A DNA stretch of 64,000 nt from Methanomicrobiaceae archaeon (GTDB lineage Archaea > Halobacteriota > Methanomicrobia > Methanomicrobiales > Methanomicrobiaceae), in the NCBI GenBank assembly GCA_029762625.1, contig JARVGI010000009.1, forward strand, positions 1 to 64,000. The letters run 5' to 3'. Of the stretch, positions 1 to 10,810 are shown piece after piece (the first letter of the stretch is position 1; every line of letters begins with the position of its first letter). The translations under genes were made by a program, and so were the position numbers. Under the pieces are notes generated by a model, which saw only the letters and a program-made list of their open reading frames with translations, had not been told where the DNA came from and ran no database searches.

Positions 1-444
1 GAAGTTGAGGAGGTAGTAGACGGTTTCAGGGCCGAACCGACCGTGCCAGGCGCCGATGACCTCCCCCTGCTCGTCGATCAGCTCGTTGGACGAGCCCACC
101 AGGTCGATCTCCGGGTGGCGCTCCATGAACGCATATTGGACTTCCAGGCGTTGCGGGAAGGAGATGTCGTCGGCGTCCATCCGGGCGATGTACCGGCCCC
201 GGGCGAGAGATAGCCCCCGGTTGGAGGAGCGGGGGCAGCCCATGTTCTCCTCGTTGGTCACCACCCGCACCCGCGGGTCGTCATAGCTCGCCAGGATTGC
301 GGGACTTGCATCGGTGGAGGCGTCGTCGACCACCAGCAGCTCGAAGTCGGAATAGGTCTGGGCCAGGATGCTGTCGATCGCCTGCCGCAGAAACCGCTCC
401 TCGTTGTACACCGTCATCAAAACGGTTATTGCCGGCGGATTCAC
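1..444 (-). CDS. Glycosyltransferase family 2, partial (N-terminal 148 residues)
   Basis: The reading frame runs off the left edge of the window, so only the N-terminal half is seen. It has the GT-A glycosyltransferase fold signature: a TVYNEERFL nucleotide-sugar entry motif at residues 11-19, a DDASTD motif at about 40-45, and the DADD metal-binding (DxD) motif at about 90-93. It should transfer a sugar from a nucleotide-sugar donor, probably at the cytoplasmic face of the membrane for surface glycan or N-glycan assembly. The GTG start overlaps the stop of the upstream glycosyltransferase gene by four bases (GTGA), so the two are translationally coupled. The acceptor and donor cannot be told from sequence. 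Confidence 0.88.
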   Translation of the reverse strand, partial: MNPPAITVLMTVYNEERFLRQAIDSILAQTYSDFELLVVDDASTDASPAILASYDDPRVRVVTNEENMGCPRSSNRGLSLARGRYIARMDADDISFPQRLEVQYAFMERHPEIDLVGSSNELIDEQGEVIGAWHGRFGPETVYYLLNF

Positions 445-1418
445 CGTTCACTCTCCGCGATCTTGAACTGGCCGAAGGAGCACCGGATACCCACGCAGGC
501 GCAGACCAGCCCAAGCCCCACGATCACCGGATTCATGCACTCGATCACCCAGGTGTGGTAATTCCTGTAGAGGGGCAGTTTGAGCACTGCCACGAGGGCT
601 TTATAGAGAATGAATGCGGAGAACCCCGCCGTGAGGCTGACTTTTTTGTAGATGTCGATCGGAGAAAAAACGGAATGAAGGCTCGACTGCCCCACCATGA
701 ACCGCCGCTTGAAGAAGTAGCGCAGGTTCATCTTGTCGGCCGGCACCAGGTGGTAGACCTTTAGATCGGGCGAGTAGTAGAAGAGAGAGTCTCCGTCAAG
801 TCCATCCCAGAGTTTGGAAAAAAACCCTGTTTCCTCGCCGAGGTTCAGGGTGTCGCCCTTCACCCCGAGATCGGTGTCGAACCCCCCGAACCGTGCCAGC
901 ACCTCCCGCGAAAAGACCATGTTCGAACCGGAGAAGAACTCACCCTTCTCCAGAAAGCGCGGCGCATCGCCCCAGGTGCGTATCTCGTACTCGTCGAGAA
1001 ACCAGTCGGGCTTCTCGGAGAGGTAGTAGGGGTAGATCGGGCCCCCGATGCCGATCGGCCGTGTATCGGAATGCTGTACAATGGCGCGGATTCCTGCGAT
1101 CCAGGCCGGATCCGCGCGCGCGTCGTCGTCGAGGTAGGCGACGTACTCGCCCCGCGCCTCCGCATACCCCCGGTTCCTCGCGTGGGCGAGGCCCTGCGCG
1201 GGTTCGAAGATGTAGCGGATCCCGTGGTCGGCATACCCTCCTGTGACGGCGGCGGTGTCGTCAGTAGAATTGTTGTCCACCACGAGAATCTCGAACGTGC
1301 CGGTCTCGCCGGTCTGCTGGAGAAGGCTTTCGATGGAGCCGCGGAGGATATCTGCGCGGTTGTAGGTGCAGATGACAACCGAGAGCCATGGATCGGGGGC
1401 GGGGTGCTGCGCAGCCAT
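441..1418 (-). CDS. Glycosyltransferase family 2
   Basis: This 325-residue protein opens with the GT2 motif VVICTYNRA (residues 14-22), followed by DNNSTDD at about 48-54 and the metal-binding LDDDA at about 96-100. The C-terminal 60 residues contain two hydrophobic stretches, suggesting membrane association. It is the first gene of a minus-strand pair with the next glycosyltransferase, overlapping it by GTGA. Role inferred: surface polysaccharide or glycoprotein glycan assembly. An AT-rich TATA-like element lies about 28 bases upstream of the ATG, so the transcript may be leaderless. Confidence 0.88.
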   Translation of the reverse strand: MAAQHPAPDPWLSVVICTYNRADILRGSIESLLQQTGETGTFEILVVDNNSTDDTAAVTGGYADHGIRYIFEPAQGLAHARNRGYAEARGEYVAYLDDDARADPAWIAGIRAIVQHSDTRPIGIGGPIYPYYLSEKPDWFLDEYEIRTWGDAPRFLEKGEFFSGSNMVFSREVLARFGGFDTDLGVKGDTLNLGEETGFFSKLWDGLDGDSLFYYSPDLKVYHLVPADKMNLRYFFKRRFMVGQSSLHSVFSPIDIYKKVSLTAGFSAFILYKALVAVLKLPLYRNYHTWVIECMNPVIVGLGLVCACVGIRCSFGQFKIAESER

Positions 1419-1440
1419 ATCACTGATAATATAATATACA

Positions 1441-1451
1441 GTATATTTATT
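1441..1451 (-). promoter_or_regulatory. TATA-like element upstream of the glycosyltransferase pair
   Basis: On the minus strand this reads AAATAAATATA. It is centred about 28 bases before the ATG at 1418, which fits an archaeal TATA box with a very short or absent leader. Position and composition are the only evidence. Confidence 0.45.
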
Positions 1452-1621
1452 TGATAAATAGATGTCGACGCAGGGGGAGATATGTATCAGAAATAGCCCG
1501 TTTGGTGATCGGATGTAATGGAGTGGTGGGATCAGGGTAATGTGAAAAAAGTGCAGGGTGAAGATGAAGCGGTGCAGGCTCCATTCGCGGGGAAGACCTT
1601 CGCCCGCAACGGCCCCACAGC

Positions 1622-2710
1622 TTACAGGATCCCCATCTCAGAAAGCCGGGTGGGCAGGTACTCCTTCGTCACGAAATCGAGGCCGCGGCTGGCGAAGGCC
1701 TGCTGTTCTGACTTGAGCTTCATCTGCAGCTGCAGGCCGATCTGCTTCTTCCAGTAGTCGGTGTCAAAGCGGGGGTCGGTGAGCTCGGCCTTGAGGGCCG
1801 CGATGTCACCCTCGGTGAGAGCGTCGGAGGGGAGGTCGTAATCGCTGATATCGGAGGGCTGCACCCCCACGAACTGCGCACCCGGCGTGGCCAGCAGCTC
1901 GGACATGTGGGCCGCCTTGATGGAGCCGTAGGCGATGCTGCCGAAGATGCGGTAGGACCACGGGTCGCCGTCGGTGAAGACCACCAGAGGCAGCCCCAGG
2001 TCCTCGTTCATCCGTTTCAGGGCGCGCCGGGTGGAGCGGGCGGGCTGGCCCTTGAGGTGGACGAGGACCGCCCCGTACTCCTCGTCGAACCCGTTCTCCA
2101 TCAGCCGGGCGTACATACCGCCGGTCTCGATGGCGATGACGAACTTCGCGTCATGCTCGAGGAACTCGATGTTCTCCACGTTGTTGGGGATGGGGTAGCC
2201 GGCTTCGCCCACGTCCTCCTGGCAGTGGATCTCCCGCTCCCCCCGCCGGGTCTGCTCGCGGAGTTTGAGGGGCCCGTAGATGGAGGCGCCGTCCTCCTCC
2301 GGCCGCAGGTGGAATGCCTCGCGGGAGAGCTCGGTGAGGATCTCCATGTCCTCGATCAAAAGATTGCTCTCGTCCTGCGCGGCGAACTTGGCCCGCTTCC
2401 ATCCTTCGGAGATGTAGTAGAGCTCCCTCAAGGTCGAGGAGCGGTTCTCCCGCAGCTGCTGCTTCAGGAACCCGATGACGTAGGCCATCTTGAGGATGTG
2501 CAGGGCGCTCTTGGCCGATCCCGCCGACCGGGTGCTCTCCCGCTCACCGTACTTCCACACCCCGCTCTCGTCGTCGTAGGCGATGTTCTGTTTGGTCCGG
2601 GTGGGCATGCTGATGGAGGGCAGATCCCCACCGGTCATCTGGTCGTACCAGAACCGGGCGATTCCCACCAGCCGTGTTTCGGCCAGCGCATCGGTCGTTT
2701 TCCTAGACAT
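1622..2710 (-). CDS. top6A: DNA topoisomerase VI subunit A
   Basis: Spo11-like catalytic subunit of the type IIB topoisomerase that cuts and passes duplex DNA to relax supercoils. The 362-residue length is normal for the family. The catalytic tyrosine lies in [11 protein letters not shown] (Tyr98/Tyr99), and the Toprim metal-binding motif is FTDGDPWSY near residue 260. Its ATG overlaps the end of top6B by eight bases, and hisS precedes top6B, giving a hisS-top6B-top6A operon. Subunits A and B form the A2B2 holoenzyme; A carries cleavage and B the ATPase. Confidence 0.97.
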   Translation of the reverse strand: MSRKTTDALAETRLVGIARFWYDQMTGGDLPSISMPTRTKQNIAYDDESGVWKYGERESTRSAGSAKSALHILKMAYVIGFLKQQLRENRSSTLRELYYISEGWKRAKFAAQDESNLLIEDMEILTELSREAFHLRPEEDGASIYGPLKLREQTRRGEREIHCQEDVGEAGYPIPNNVENIEFLEHDAKFVIAIETGGMYARLMENGFDEEYGAVLVHLKGQPARSTRRALKRMNEDLGLPLVVFTDGDPWSYRIFGSIAYGSIKAAHMSELLATPGAQFVGVQPSDISDYDLPSDALTEGDIAALKAELTDPRFDTDYWKKQIGLQLQMKLKSEQQAFASRGLDFVTKEYLPTRLSEMGIL

Positions 2711-4505
2711 CGAGATCCACCACCACTTTCACCCTGTCGTCCACGCCGCGCACATCGAGCGTCCCCCCGCCGCCGCCCGTATACCGGGCCCCCCACGACG
2801 CCTCCGGATCGAGCGCGCATTTCCAGACCTTGGTGTAGTCGTCCCCCACCCGGTCCACGAAATCGGGCTTCGGGATGGCGTCCTGTGCCGCATCCGGCGA
2901 GAGGAGGGAGAGGGAGAGAGAGACAGGCTTTGCAGTGTAGTTGTGAACGCTGAGCTCGACCTGCCCGTCAAGCGTCCGTTTCTTCGCCACCAGCCGGCGC
3001 ATGATCCGGCCCTCCAGCGGCGCGGTGTCCACGGGGGGCTGCTCGACGATCTCGCTCACCTTGGCGGCGATATCGGGGATGATCGAGCAGATCGCCCGGG
3101 CGCGGTCCTCCTGCTGCCGCGAGCGGTCCCGCCGGTTGAGGTAGGTCTTGAGCTCCCGCCCGAGCTCCTGCAGGGCGAGGGTGATCTCCTTCTCGATCTC
3201 GGGGATGGCCGCCACGGCGTCCTTGCTCTCGCTGGTGAAGGGGACGTTCGTTGAGGCCACGTGCACCAGCACCATGACCGCACCGGTGGGCAGGCCCTGC
3301 TGGGAGAGGTTGTAGGCCTTCCAGTTCACCCCGGCGACGGCGTTGGTGATGGCGCAGGCCCCCTGCTGGTAGAGGAGGGGGACGCGGTTGGCAAAGCGCA
3401 ACATCTGCGCCTGCCCCTCGGCGGGAAGCTTGCCCCCGTAGCCGAGCGCCGCCTCCACGATGAAGGGGTGGCCGGAGTGCACGCTGCTTTTTCTCGTCCT
3501 CGCCTTGATGAAGTCCACCGGGTACTCCTTCTCGATCCCCTGCACGATCAGCTCCTCGCCGATGGGGGAGAGGCACTGTGAAGCGGGCGGCGGCGGGACC
3601 TGCACCGCCTGCATCGCCTCGAGGAGAGCTTTGAGCTCCTGCGAGGAGAGCGCGGAGGCCTTCCTCGAGCCTTTCAGCCCGGCAACACCCAGGATCTCCT
3701 CTGCGCTCTTCCTGCCCACCCGGGAGAACCCCTCCACCAGGAACTCCTCGAGCTTCGCAGTGCTCGCTTCCGCCATCCGTTTCAGGAGCCCGAACTCGAT
3801 GCCGTGCGGGTGGGGGGCGATGGCTTTCGGGCACGGGGGCACCTCGTCGCTCACCCGCTCGAAGGTGCAGGGCTCGCCGTCGATCTCCCCCCGGATGCGG
3901 GCGTGGGGGTTGACCACCGCGGTGTAGCGCAGGTAGTCGAGCAGGCGCTTCTTTGCGGCGAGGGTGGCCTTGAATTCGATCTCCACCCGTGTACCGTGCA
4001 TGCGGTCCCACTCGATCTCCCGGTGCACCCTGATATCGGGCTCGTTGGTCTCGGTTTTGATCATCAGCTCGAAGGAGTGGGCGGGGGTGCGGGCACCGGT
4101 GCGGGAGATGACCTTCGTGGGCACGCCCGTCGTCAGCTGGGCGTAGAGCACCGCCGCGGAGATCCCGATGCCCTGCTGACCGCGGCTCTGGCGGATCTGG
4201 TGGAAACGGGATCCGTAAAGGAGCTTTCCGAAGACAAACGGCACGTTCTCCGGGACTATCCCCGGGCCGTTGTCCTCGACCACGATCCGGAAGACGTCCT
4301 TTTCCAGGCGGGTGACTGAAACGTATATGTCGGGGAGCACCTGCGCCTCCTCGCAGGCGTCGAGGGAGTTGTCCACCGCCTCCTTGATGGTGGTGATGAT
4401 GCCGCGGGTGGGCGAGTCGAATCCAAGAAGGTGCTTGTTTTTCTCGAAAAACTCGGCGACACTGATGCTGCGCTGCTGCTTTGCCAGGTCCTCAGCAAGC
4501 ACCAA
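2703..4505 (-). CDS. top6B: DNA topoisomerase VI subunit B
   Basis: GHKL-family ATPase subunit of topoisomerase VI, 600 residues. The Bergerat ATP-binding fold is visible: N-box EAVDNSLDA (about 42-50), DNGPGI (about 78-83) and [10 protein letters not shown] (about 109-118). An H2TH region and a transducer domain follow. ATP binding dimerises the B subunits and gates strand passage by subunit A. The start is either TTG at 4505 or the adjacent GTG at 4502; a GAGGTG Shine-Dalgarno sequence lies upstream. The start overlaps the 3' end of hisS by 14 bases. Confidence 0.96.
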   Translation of the reverse strand: MVLAEDLAKQQRSISVAEFFEKNKHLLGFDSPTRGIITTIKEAVDNSLDACEEAQVLPDIYVSVTRLEKDVFRIVVEDNGPGIVPENVPFVFGKLLYGSRFHQIRQSRGQQGIGISAAVLYAQLTTGVPTKVISRTGARTPAHSFELMIKTETNEPDIRVHREIEWDRMHGTRVEIEFKATLAAKKRLLDYLRYTAVVNPHARIRGEIDGEPCTFERVSDEVPPCPKAIAPHPHGIEFGLLKRMAEASTAKLEEFLVEGFSRVGRKSAEEILGVAGLKGSRKASALSSQELKALLEAMQAVQVPPPPASQCLSPIGEELIVQGIEKEYPVDFIKARTRKSSVHSGHPFIVEAALGYGGKLPAEGQAQMLRFANRVPLLYQQGACAITNAVAGVNWKAYNLSQQGLPTGAVMVLVHVASTNVPFTSESKDAVAAIPEIEKEITLALQELGRELKTYLNRRDRSRQQEDRARAICSIIPDIAAKVSEIVEQPPVDTAPLEGRIMRRLVAKKRTLDGQVELSVHNYTAKPVSLSLSLLSPDAAQDAIPKPDFVDRVGDDYTKVWKCALDPEASWGARYTGGGGGTLDVRGVDDRVKVVVDLDV

Positions 4506-5724
4506 CGCCCTTCACCTCGGCGATCGCCTCGTCCACCCCGCACTCACGCTGCTCCCCTGACTGCAGGTTCTTGAGGGTGACCGTGCCGCGTGCAAGTTCG
4601 CGCTCCCCGATAATGACGGCGAAGTCCGAGGATTTCGCCGCGTGCTTCATCTGGGCGCCGATCCCGCGGTCCATGAGGTTCAGCTCGGCGCGGACTCCCG
4701 CCTCCCGGAAGGCGCCTGCTACCTCGAAGGACCGGGTGCGGGCCTCGTTCGTGGAGAGTACCGCCACCACCGGGGGGCGGACGAGTTCTGTCTCGCCGAG
4801 GGAGACCATCACCCGGTCGAACCCGATGGCGAACCCGCACGAGGCCACGTCGTCGCCGCCGAAGAGGTGGGCGAGCCGGTAGACCCCGCCGCCCATGATC
4901 TGGTTCTCGGCCCCCAGGTTTTCGGCGAACGCCTCGAAGACCGTTCCGGTATAATAGTCGAGCCCGCGCACGATCCCCATGTTCAGGGTGTAGGGGAGGT
5001 CGAGGGCGTCGAGAATGGCAAACGTCTCCTCGATCCGCTCACGCTCGGGGATATCGCCGCAGATTGCGAAGGCTTCGTCGATAGTTTTGCTCTCCACCAG
5101 CCCGGTGAGCGATGCCAGCAGCTCGTCATGCCGCAAGTCGCTGAGGCACTGCGCGAGCCCCTCGACGTCGCGCTTGTCGAGCAGCCCCATGACCGTCTTC
5201 GCCACCGCTGCATCCAGGCTGCTGAGCATGGAGCGCATGGGGGCGAGGTGGCCGATGTGCAGGGTGAACTGCACGCCGGCGTTTTTGAGGATCTCGTGGC
5301 CGGCGAGGATGACCTCTGCCTCGGCGCTGGCCGAGTCCGCCCCGATCAGCTCGATGCCGAACTGCCAGAACTGGCGGTAGCGCCCCTTCTGCGGCCGCTC
5401 GTACCGGAAGCAATCGGCGAAGTAGCACCAGCGCAGGGGCCTCGGGAGCACTTTTCCCTCGTTGACGTACATGCGCAGCACCGGGGCGGTGACCTCGGGC
5501 CGGAGGGCGAGTTCCCGCCCGCCCTTGTCCTCGAAGGTGTACATCTCCTGGATGATCCCCTCGCCCGAACGCATGGTGAAGAGCTCGAGGGTCTCGAAGG
5601 AAGGGGTACAGACCTCACGGTACCCCCAGCGCATCGCCGTATCGCGCATGCGCTGCTCAATGATTCTCCGCCGCTCCATTTCCTCCGGTAAAAAATCTCG
5701 TGTTCCCCGCGGTTTCTGAAGCAT
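4492..5724 (-). CDS. hisS: Histidyl-tRNA synthetase
   Basis: Class II aminoacyl-tRNA synthetase that charges tRNA-His. The N-terminus KPRGTRDFLPEEM is diagnostic. The class II motifs and the histidine-specific segments GLDYYTGTVFE and GGGVYRLAHLFGG are present, followed by an anticodon-binding domain. I chose ATG 5724 rather than the upstream TTG at 5742 because a GGAGAT ribosome-binding site sits six bases before it; this gives 410 residues. It is the first gene of the hisS-top6B-top6A run and follows a small membrane protein gene closely. Confidence 0.96.
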   Translation of the reverse strand: MLQKPRGTRDFLPEEMERRRIIEQRMRDTAMRWGYREVCTPSFETLELFTMRSGEGIIQEMYTFEDKGGRELALRPEVTAPVLRMYVNEGKVLPRPLRWCYFADCFRYERPQKGRYRQFWQFGIELIGADSASAEAEVILAGHEILKNAGVQFTLHIGHLAPMRSMLSSLDAAVAKTVMGLLDKRDVEGLAQCLSDLRHDELLASLTGLVESKTIDEAFAICGDIPERERIEETFAILDALDLPYTLNMGIVRGLDYYTGTVFEAFAENLGAENQIMGGGVYRLAHLFGGDDVASCGFAIGFDRVMVSLGETELVRPPVVAVLSTNEARTRSFEVAGAFREAGVRAELNLMDRGIGAQMKHAAKSSDFAVIIGERELARGTVTLKNLQSGEQRECGVDEAIAEVKGVGAC

Positions 5725-5747
5725 TGACAAATCTCCTGCCAATATAT

Positions 5748-6074
5748 TTATTGTGAAGCCTTATCAGTCCTGCGCCGGACGCTGCCGAAAAACCGCTCCG
5801 TGGCGGTTTCACCGGTCCAGATGTTTGTTTCCCGGGGCGCTTCCCCCTGGAGATAGAGGGCGAGGAGCACCAGCCCGACCCCCACGAACTCGGACCAGAA
5901 ATTGGCAGCGGCGAGCCCTGCAAGGGAGAGTGCGGTGTAGAGCACCCCGCGGTAGGAGGCGGTGCGGTACCCGGAATACGCGGTGCGGGCAAAAATGCGA
6001 ACATCACGGAGCCAGAGAAACGCCACCGTGAACGTGCCGAACACTGCAACATAGAAGAGGATACCCTGAGCCAT
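5748..6074 (-). CDS. Small membrane protein, function unknown
   Basis: This 108-residue protein has an N-terminal hydrophobic segment (about 4-22), a second hydrophobic region (about 43-78) that could form one or two helices, and a charged C-terminal tail rich in Arg and Lys. I do not recognise the family. It lies 23 bases upstream of hisS on the same strand and may be co-transcribed with it. It is divergent from larB, with about 50 bases between the two starts. The coding call rests on the consistent hydrophobic pattern and fit between neighbours. Confidence 0.65.
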   Translation of the reverse strand: MAQGILFYVAVFGTFTVAFLWLRDVRIFARTAYSGYRTASYRGVLYTALSLAGLAAANFWSEFVGVGLVLLALYLQGEAPRETNIWTGETATERFFGSVRRRTDKASQ

Positions 6075-6123
6075 GGCGCGATACTTATTATGAGTTTCCC
6101 CTCCATAGTCTTATAACCAGACC

Positions 6124-7402
<1,279 letters not shown>

Positions 7403-7440
7403 AGAACCGGAATAAACGCGTGAAGAAAAGGAGTGGAGAT

Positions 7441-8763
7441 ATGGGAAGTTTTTTTGACCGGCTGTTCGGCAGAAAGCCCGAAGCACCGGTGCTGGTTCTC
7501 GAGTACGCAGAGATTCCGCAATGGCTGGATGGCAGGGAGATCGACGTGCGCAATGAAATGATCGGGCAGACGGCGGGTTCGCGCACTGCCATCGCGCATG
7601 CAATTGAGGAGGCCCGCAACAGGGTCAACCAGCTGCGGACGGTGGAGTTCGGGGACCAGACTCCGCCGAAACTCAAACGGGTCGTGGAGACGTCCCTGCA
7701 GCCCTTTGTGCGGGCGATGGACATCACCCTCTCCCGCCACTTCTCCTCCGATCCGATCGAGTTCTACAATGACGCCGTGGAGGTGCTCAAGGGGTGCATG
7801 AAGCACATGAAGGGGCAGGGGAAGTACATCGCCGCGGTGCTCCCCGAGGAGATGAAAGAGCTGCGCTCGTGCCTCAGCCACATCGGGACGGAAATCAACA
7901 AATTGACGGAGGAGATCGGGCGGGCGCAGCAGGTCATGGACAAAATACGGGAGGCCAGGGATGCCTACCGGGCGCTCGAGGAGGCGGCAGGCGAATGCCG
8001 CGCCAAAGGGATGCAGTGGAAAAGGCTCTGGAAGGATATCGAAAGGGACGAGGCACGTCTCACCGCCATCGCGGAAAAGGTCGCCGGGATCGAAACAGAC
8101 ACGAGTTATCGTGCGGCAAGGGAGCTGCAGGCCCGCGCCGGTGCCCTCGAACAGGAGCACAGGAACCTGCGCGAGCGGTACCATTCGATCGCTTCCACCA
8201 CTGGCGGGGTGCTCCGCAGGGCGGCATATGCTGCGGAACGTCAGGGAACCACGGAGTCGGCCCACCGCATCCAGAAGGTCATGCAAATGCTGGATACGCC
8301 GGCGACTCCCGGACCTGACATCCTCATCCGATCCGTTCGGGCCATCCTGCCCGATATACGGGCTATGGTTGATGGAAACATCATTGTACTGAAGAACAAA
8401 AGTGAACTGCACCTGTTTTCCGACGACGCCGTGCTCATCAAGGAGCTGGAAACGATCTGTCAGGGGCATGCGGATGTCGGGGACGAAATCGATGCCCTGA
8501 ACACCGCAATTGCGCACTCGGAGCCCCTCTCTGTCATGAGGGATTTAAAGCAGCGCGAAGAAGCCATTCGGGAGAAGCATGCGGGGGATATCGACCGGAT
8601 GGCAACGTACGAGAAGGAGATGTACGAGATCAGGGCCCGGATGCCCCATCTCAGCGAAGAGCTCGAACGCCGGATCCAGCCGATCGTCGGGGAAACCACG
8701 CGTCTCGACCTGCGCGGACTGCCGGTTTCGGAGGCCGAACCCCCTTCAGACTCGGCGGTGTGA
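7441..8763 (+). CDS. Predicted coiled-coil protein, function unknown
   Basis: A 440-residue cytoplasmic protein dominated by long charged helical stretches with heptad-like spacing, roughly residues 120-290 and 330-420, indicating coiled coils. There is no signal peptide or membrane helix. I chose ATG 7441 because GGAGTGGAGAT sits just before it; a GTG at 7420 is the alternative. I do not recognise a named family. It is followed closely by a small membrane protein on the same strand, so a membrane-associated scaffold is possible but unproven. Confidence 0.75.
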   Translation: MGSFFDRLFGRKPEAPVLVLEYAEIPQWLDGREIDVRNEMIGQTAGSRTAIAHAIEEARNRVNQLRTVEFGDQTPPKLKRVVETSLQPFVRAMDITLSRHFSSDPIEFYNDAVEVLKGCMKHMKGQGKYIAAVLPEEMKELRSCLSHIGTEINKLTEEIGRAQQVMDKIREARDAYRALEEAAGECRAKGMQWKRLWKDIERDEARLTAIAEKVAGIETDTSYRAARELQARAGALEQEHRNLRERYHSIASTTGGVLRRAAYAAERQGTTESAHRIQKVMQMLDTPATPGPDILIRSVRAILPDIRAMVDGNIIVLKNKSELHLFSDDAVLIKELETICQGHADVGDEIDALNTAIAHSEPLSVMRDLKQREEAIREKHAGDIDRMATYEKEMYEIRARMPHLSEELERRIQPIVGETTRLDLRGLPVSEAEPPSDSAV

Positions 8764-8809
8764 ATCAGCACGTAATTAACAGAGAAACGACCAACTCTAT
8801 TGAGGATTC

Positions 8810-9136
8810 ATGCATCGTGAGGAATTGCAGAAGTTTGCACAACAGAAGTACGCCTGGCTCCTTGTCCCGGCCATATCCTTCGGGGGAATCGCGCTCCGGT
8901 ATCTCGGCGACTCACTCATCATCGGCATTGCCGGGTGCGTGCTCGGATCGTTCATTCTCGGTGCGCTGGCGTACCTGAAGCCGCGACGGGATATCGTCTC
9001 CCTCCTTGCCCCGCTCTATGCGGTGATCATTTTTTACGGGCTTGAGAACGCGCCAAACGATTATACTGTATGGCTGTTCGCTGCATCCATCAGCATACTC
9101 GCGCTGCGGCTGGAAAAACGGTTCAGCTCTGCCTGA
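8810..9136 (+). CDS. Small four-helix membrane protein, function unknown
   Basis: A 108-residue protein with a short charged N-terminus and four predicted membrane helices at about 14-33, 35-56, 62-78 and 85-101. No family is recognised. It lies 46 bases after the coiled-coil protein gene and is followed by an eight-T run that looks like an archaeal terminator, so it probably closes this transcription unit. Confidence 0.7.
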   Translation: MHREELQKFAQQKYAWLLVPAISFGGIALRYLGDSLIIGIAGCVLGSFILGALAYLKPRRDIVSLLAPLYAVIIFYGLENAPNDYTVWLFAASISILALRLEKRFSSA

Positions 9137-9155
9137 CCGGATCAACCGGCCTGAA

Positions 9156-9163
9156 TTTTTTTT
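9156..9163 (+). terminator. Oligo-T terminator after the membrane protein gene
   Basis: A run of eight T residues about 20 bases after the stop codon at 9136 matches the T-rich intrinsic termination signals of archaea. No strong stem precedes it, which archaeal terminators do not need. Confidence 0.5.
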
Positions 9164-9219
9164 AACGACAACCCTTCGATACGAAACCAGTTGTTGGAAA
9201 AAAGAGTGGTGTGCGGTTT

Positions 9220-9540
9220 TCAGAGTGAATCGAGGCTGATCGAGCCGAACTCGTCGGCCATCTCCTTGATCTCCGCCACGCCGAAGGCCGTCTGCACGCT
9301 GGAGATCTGCAAGTCCACCGCCGCATCGCACATGTAATCGAGAATATCGATGGAAAGCTCGCGGCGCTGCTTGCTCTTCTTCATCTGGTCGAGCAGAAAT
9401 GAGATTTTGTCGGGCTGCTCCATGCGCAGCTTGGCGAGGCTCACCACGCACATATAAATTCGGGTGAGATTGCGATCCGGCCCGGTAATGCAGTCAAAAA
9501 AATTTTTGAGCACCTGGGCCTGGTACACCTCGCCACTCAT
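9220..9540 (-). CDS. Conserved-looking helical protein, function unknown
   Basis: This 106-residue, mostly helical, soluble protein is acidic at the C-terminus and has a basic central KKSKQRRE segment. No motif or family is recognised. The clean ATG start at 9540 and position between two unit ends support it being a real gene. It shares its strand with the downstream-facing GTPase gene (start 10770), whose stop lies 60 bases upstream, so it could be the distal gene of that unit. Confidence 0.6.
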   Translation of the reverse strand: MSGEVYQAQVLKNFFDCITGPDRNLTRIYMCVVSLAKLRMEQPDKISFLLDQMKKSKQRRELSIDILDYMCDAAVDLQISSVQTAFGVAEIKEMADEFGSISLDSL

Positions 9541-9600
9541 ACGTAGAAGAATGATTTTCTCAGCAGCATAAAAACATTGTGCTTTTCTCCCACCGCCCGA

Positions 9601-10770
9601 TCACCGGCGCGTGGAGACGATTTTGATGATGTCACCGTGTTCCAGCACATGGTCCTCCTTGATCCGCATTTTTTTCCGGGCGTCCACCGCGTAGAGGAAC
9701 CCCTCCCCGATATCGGTATGCACCTGGTACGCGAGATCGTGGGGCGTGCTCCCCCGTTTCATGAGAAAGGCATCCGGCAGCACCCGGCCCTGCCCGTCAC
9801 AGAACTTCTGCTCGTCCTCCACCGGGTAGACCACGATGCGATCGAGCATGCCGTACACCGCCGCGTCAATCGCCTTCTGTACCCCGGTCCCTCCCCACCG
9901 TTTCATGAAGGCGCGGATTGCCTCGAGACCCGCTTTTTGCGCATCGGTGAGGGGCGCCGTCTCGTTGACGGAGAAATCCGCATCACCCGCATGGTAGGTG
10001 ATGAAACTGCCTTCAGCCGCTTTCCGGAGTGCCAGCTCGCCGGCGGCACTGGCAAAGATGACTTCAGCGCCCTCCAGTCGATCGAGCAGCGGTCCGGGGG
10101 CCTGGTCGGCCTTGTTTCCGACGACGAGCATGGGCTTGCTGATCTGCACCAACCGCTCGCAGAAGGCGACCAGTTCCTCCTCCCCGATGCGCCGCAGGTC
10201 GATGGCCAGCTCATGCTCCACGTCCCGGACCTGTTCCGCCGTGACGCCCAGGCCCGCGAAGACATCGGCAACAGCCTGCGCGATCGAGTAGGTTCTCTGC
10301 TGCGATGAGCGCTGGATCTTCTGCCAGTGTTTCTCGATGATGCCGTAGACCCACATGGTCATCTCGCGCTCGATGAAGCCCACATCCTCGAGGGGATCAT
10401 GCTCGCCGATGCCCACCGGGTTGCCCTCCGCATCGGTGCCGCCGCTTGCATCGATCAGGTGCAGGATGGCATCCGCCTGCCGCAGGTGGTCGAGGAACTG
10501 ATTGCCGAGGCCCCGGCCTTTGTGCGCCTCGGGCACCAGCCCGGCCACATCGATGAGCGATACCGGGATGTACCGCACCCCGTTGTCGCAGACCTCGCAG
10601 GTCACCCCCAGTTCCCTGCACGGGCACTCGGTGCGCACGTAGGCGACGCCGTGATTCGCATCGATGGTGGTGAAGGGATAGTTGGCGATCTCCGCATGCG
10701 CCATGGTCGCTGCAGTGAAAAATGTGGATTTGCCGCAATTGGGCTTCCCGGCAATTGCTAGGGTAATCAT
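9601..10770 (-). CDS. YchF/OLA1-related GTP-binding protein
   Basis: TRAFAC-class P-loop GTPase of the Obg/YchF group, in the archaeal subfamily. The P-loop GKPNCGKST is at residues 8-16, the G2/G3 region includes FTTIDANHG and LIDVAGLV, and the G4-like NKAD lies near residue 220. A TGS-like C-terminus ends in VLEHGDIIKIVSTRR. It contains a CPCRELGVTCEVC cysteine cluster near residues 46-58, seen in archaeal members. ATG 10770 was chosen over an upstream GTG because it places the P-loop at the standard distance. It is divergent from the next gene by 40 bases. Likely role: ribosome-associated. Confidence 0.9.
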   Translation of the reverse strand: MITLAIAGKPNCGKSTFFTAATMAHAEIANYPFTTIDANHGVAYVRTECPCRELGVTCEVCDNGVRYIPVSLIDVAGLVPEAHKGRGLGNQFLDHLRQADAILHLIDASGGTDAEGNPVGIGEHDPLEDVGFIEREMTMWVYGIIEKHWQKIQRSSQQRTYSIAQAVADVFAGLGVTAEQVRDVEHELAIDLRRIGEEELVAFCERLVQISKPMLVVGNKADQAPGPLLDRLEGAEVIFASAAGELALRKAAEGSFITYHAGDADFSVNETAPLTDAQKAGLEAIRAFMKRWGGTGVQKAIDAAVYGMLDRIVVYPVEDEQKFCDGQGRVLPDAFLMKRGSTPHDLAYQVHTDIGEGFLYAVDARKKMRIKEDHVLEHGDIIKIVSTRR

Positions 10771-10810
10771 AACAATCTCTTTTAATGAAAAAAGGTACAA
10801 AAAAGTTACC

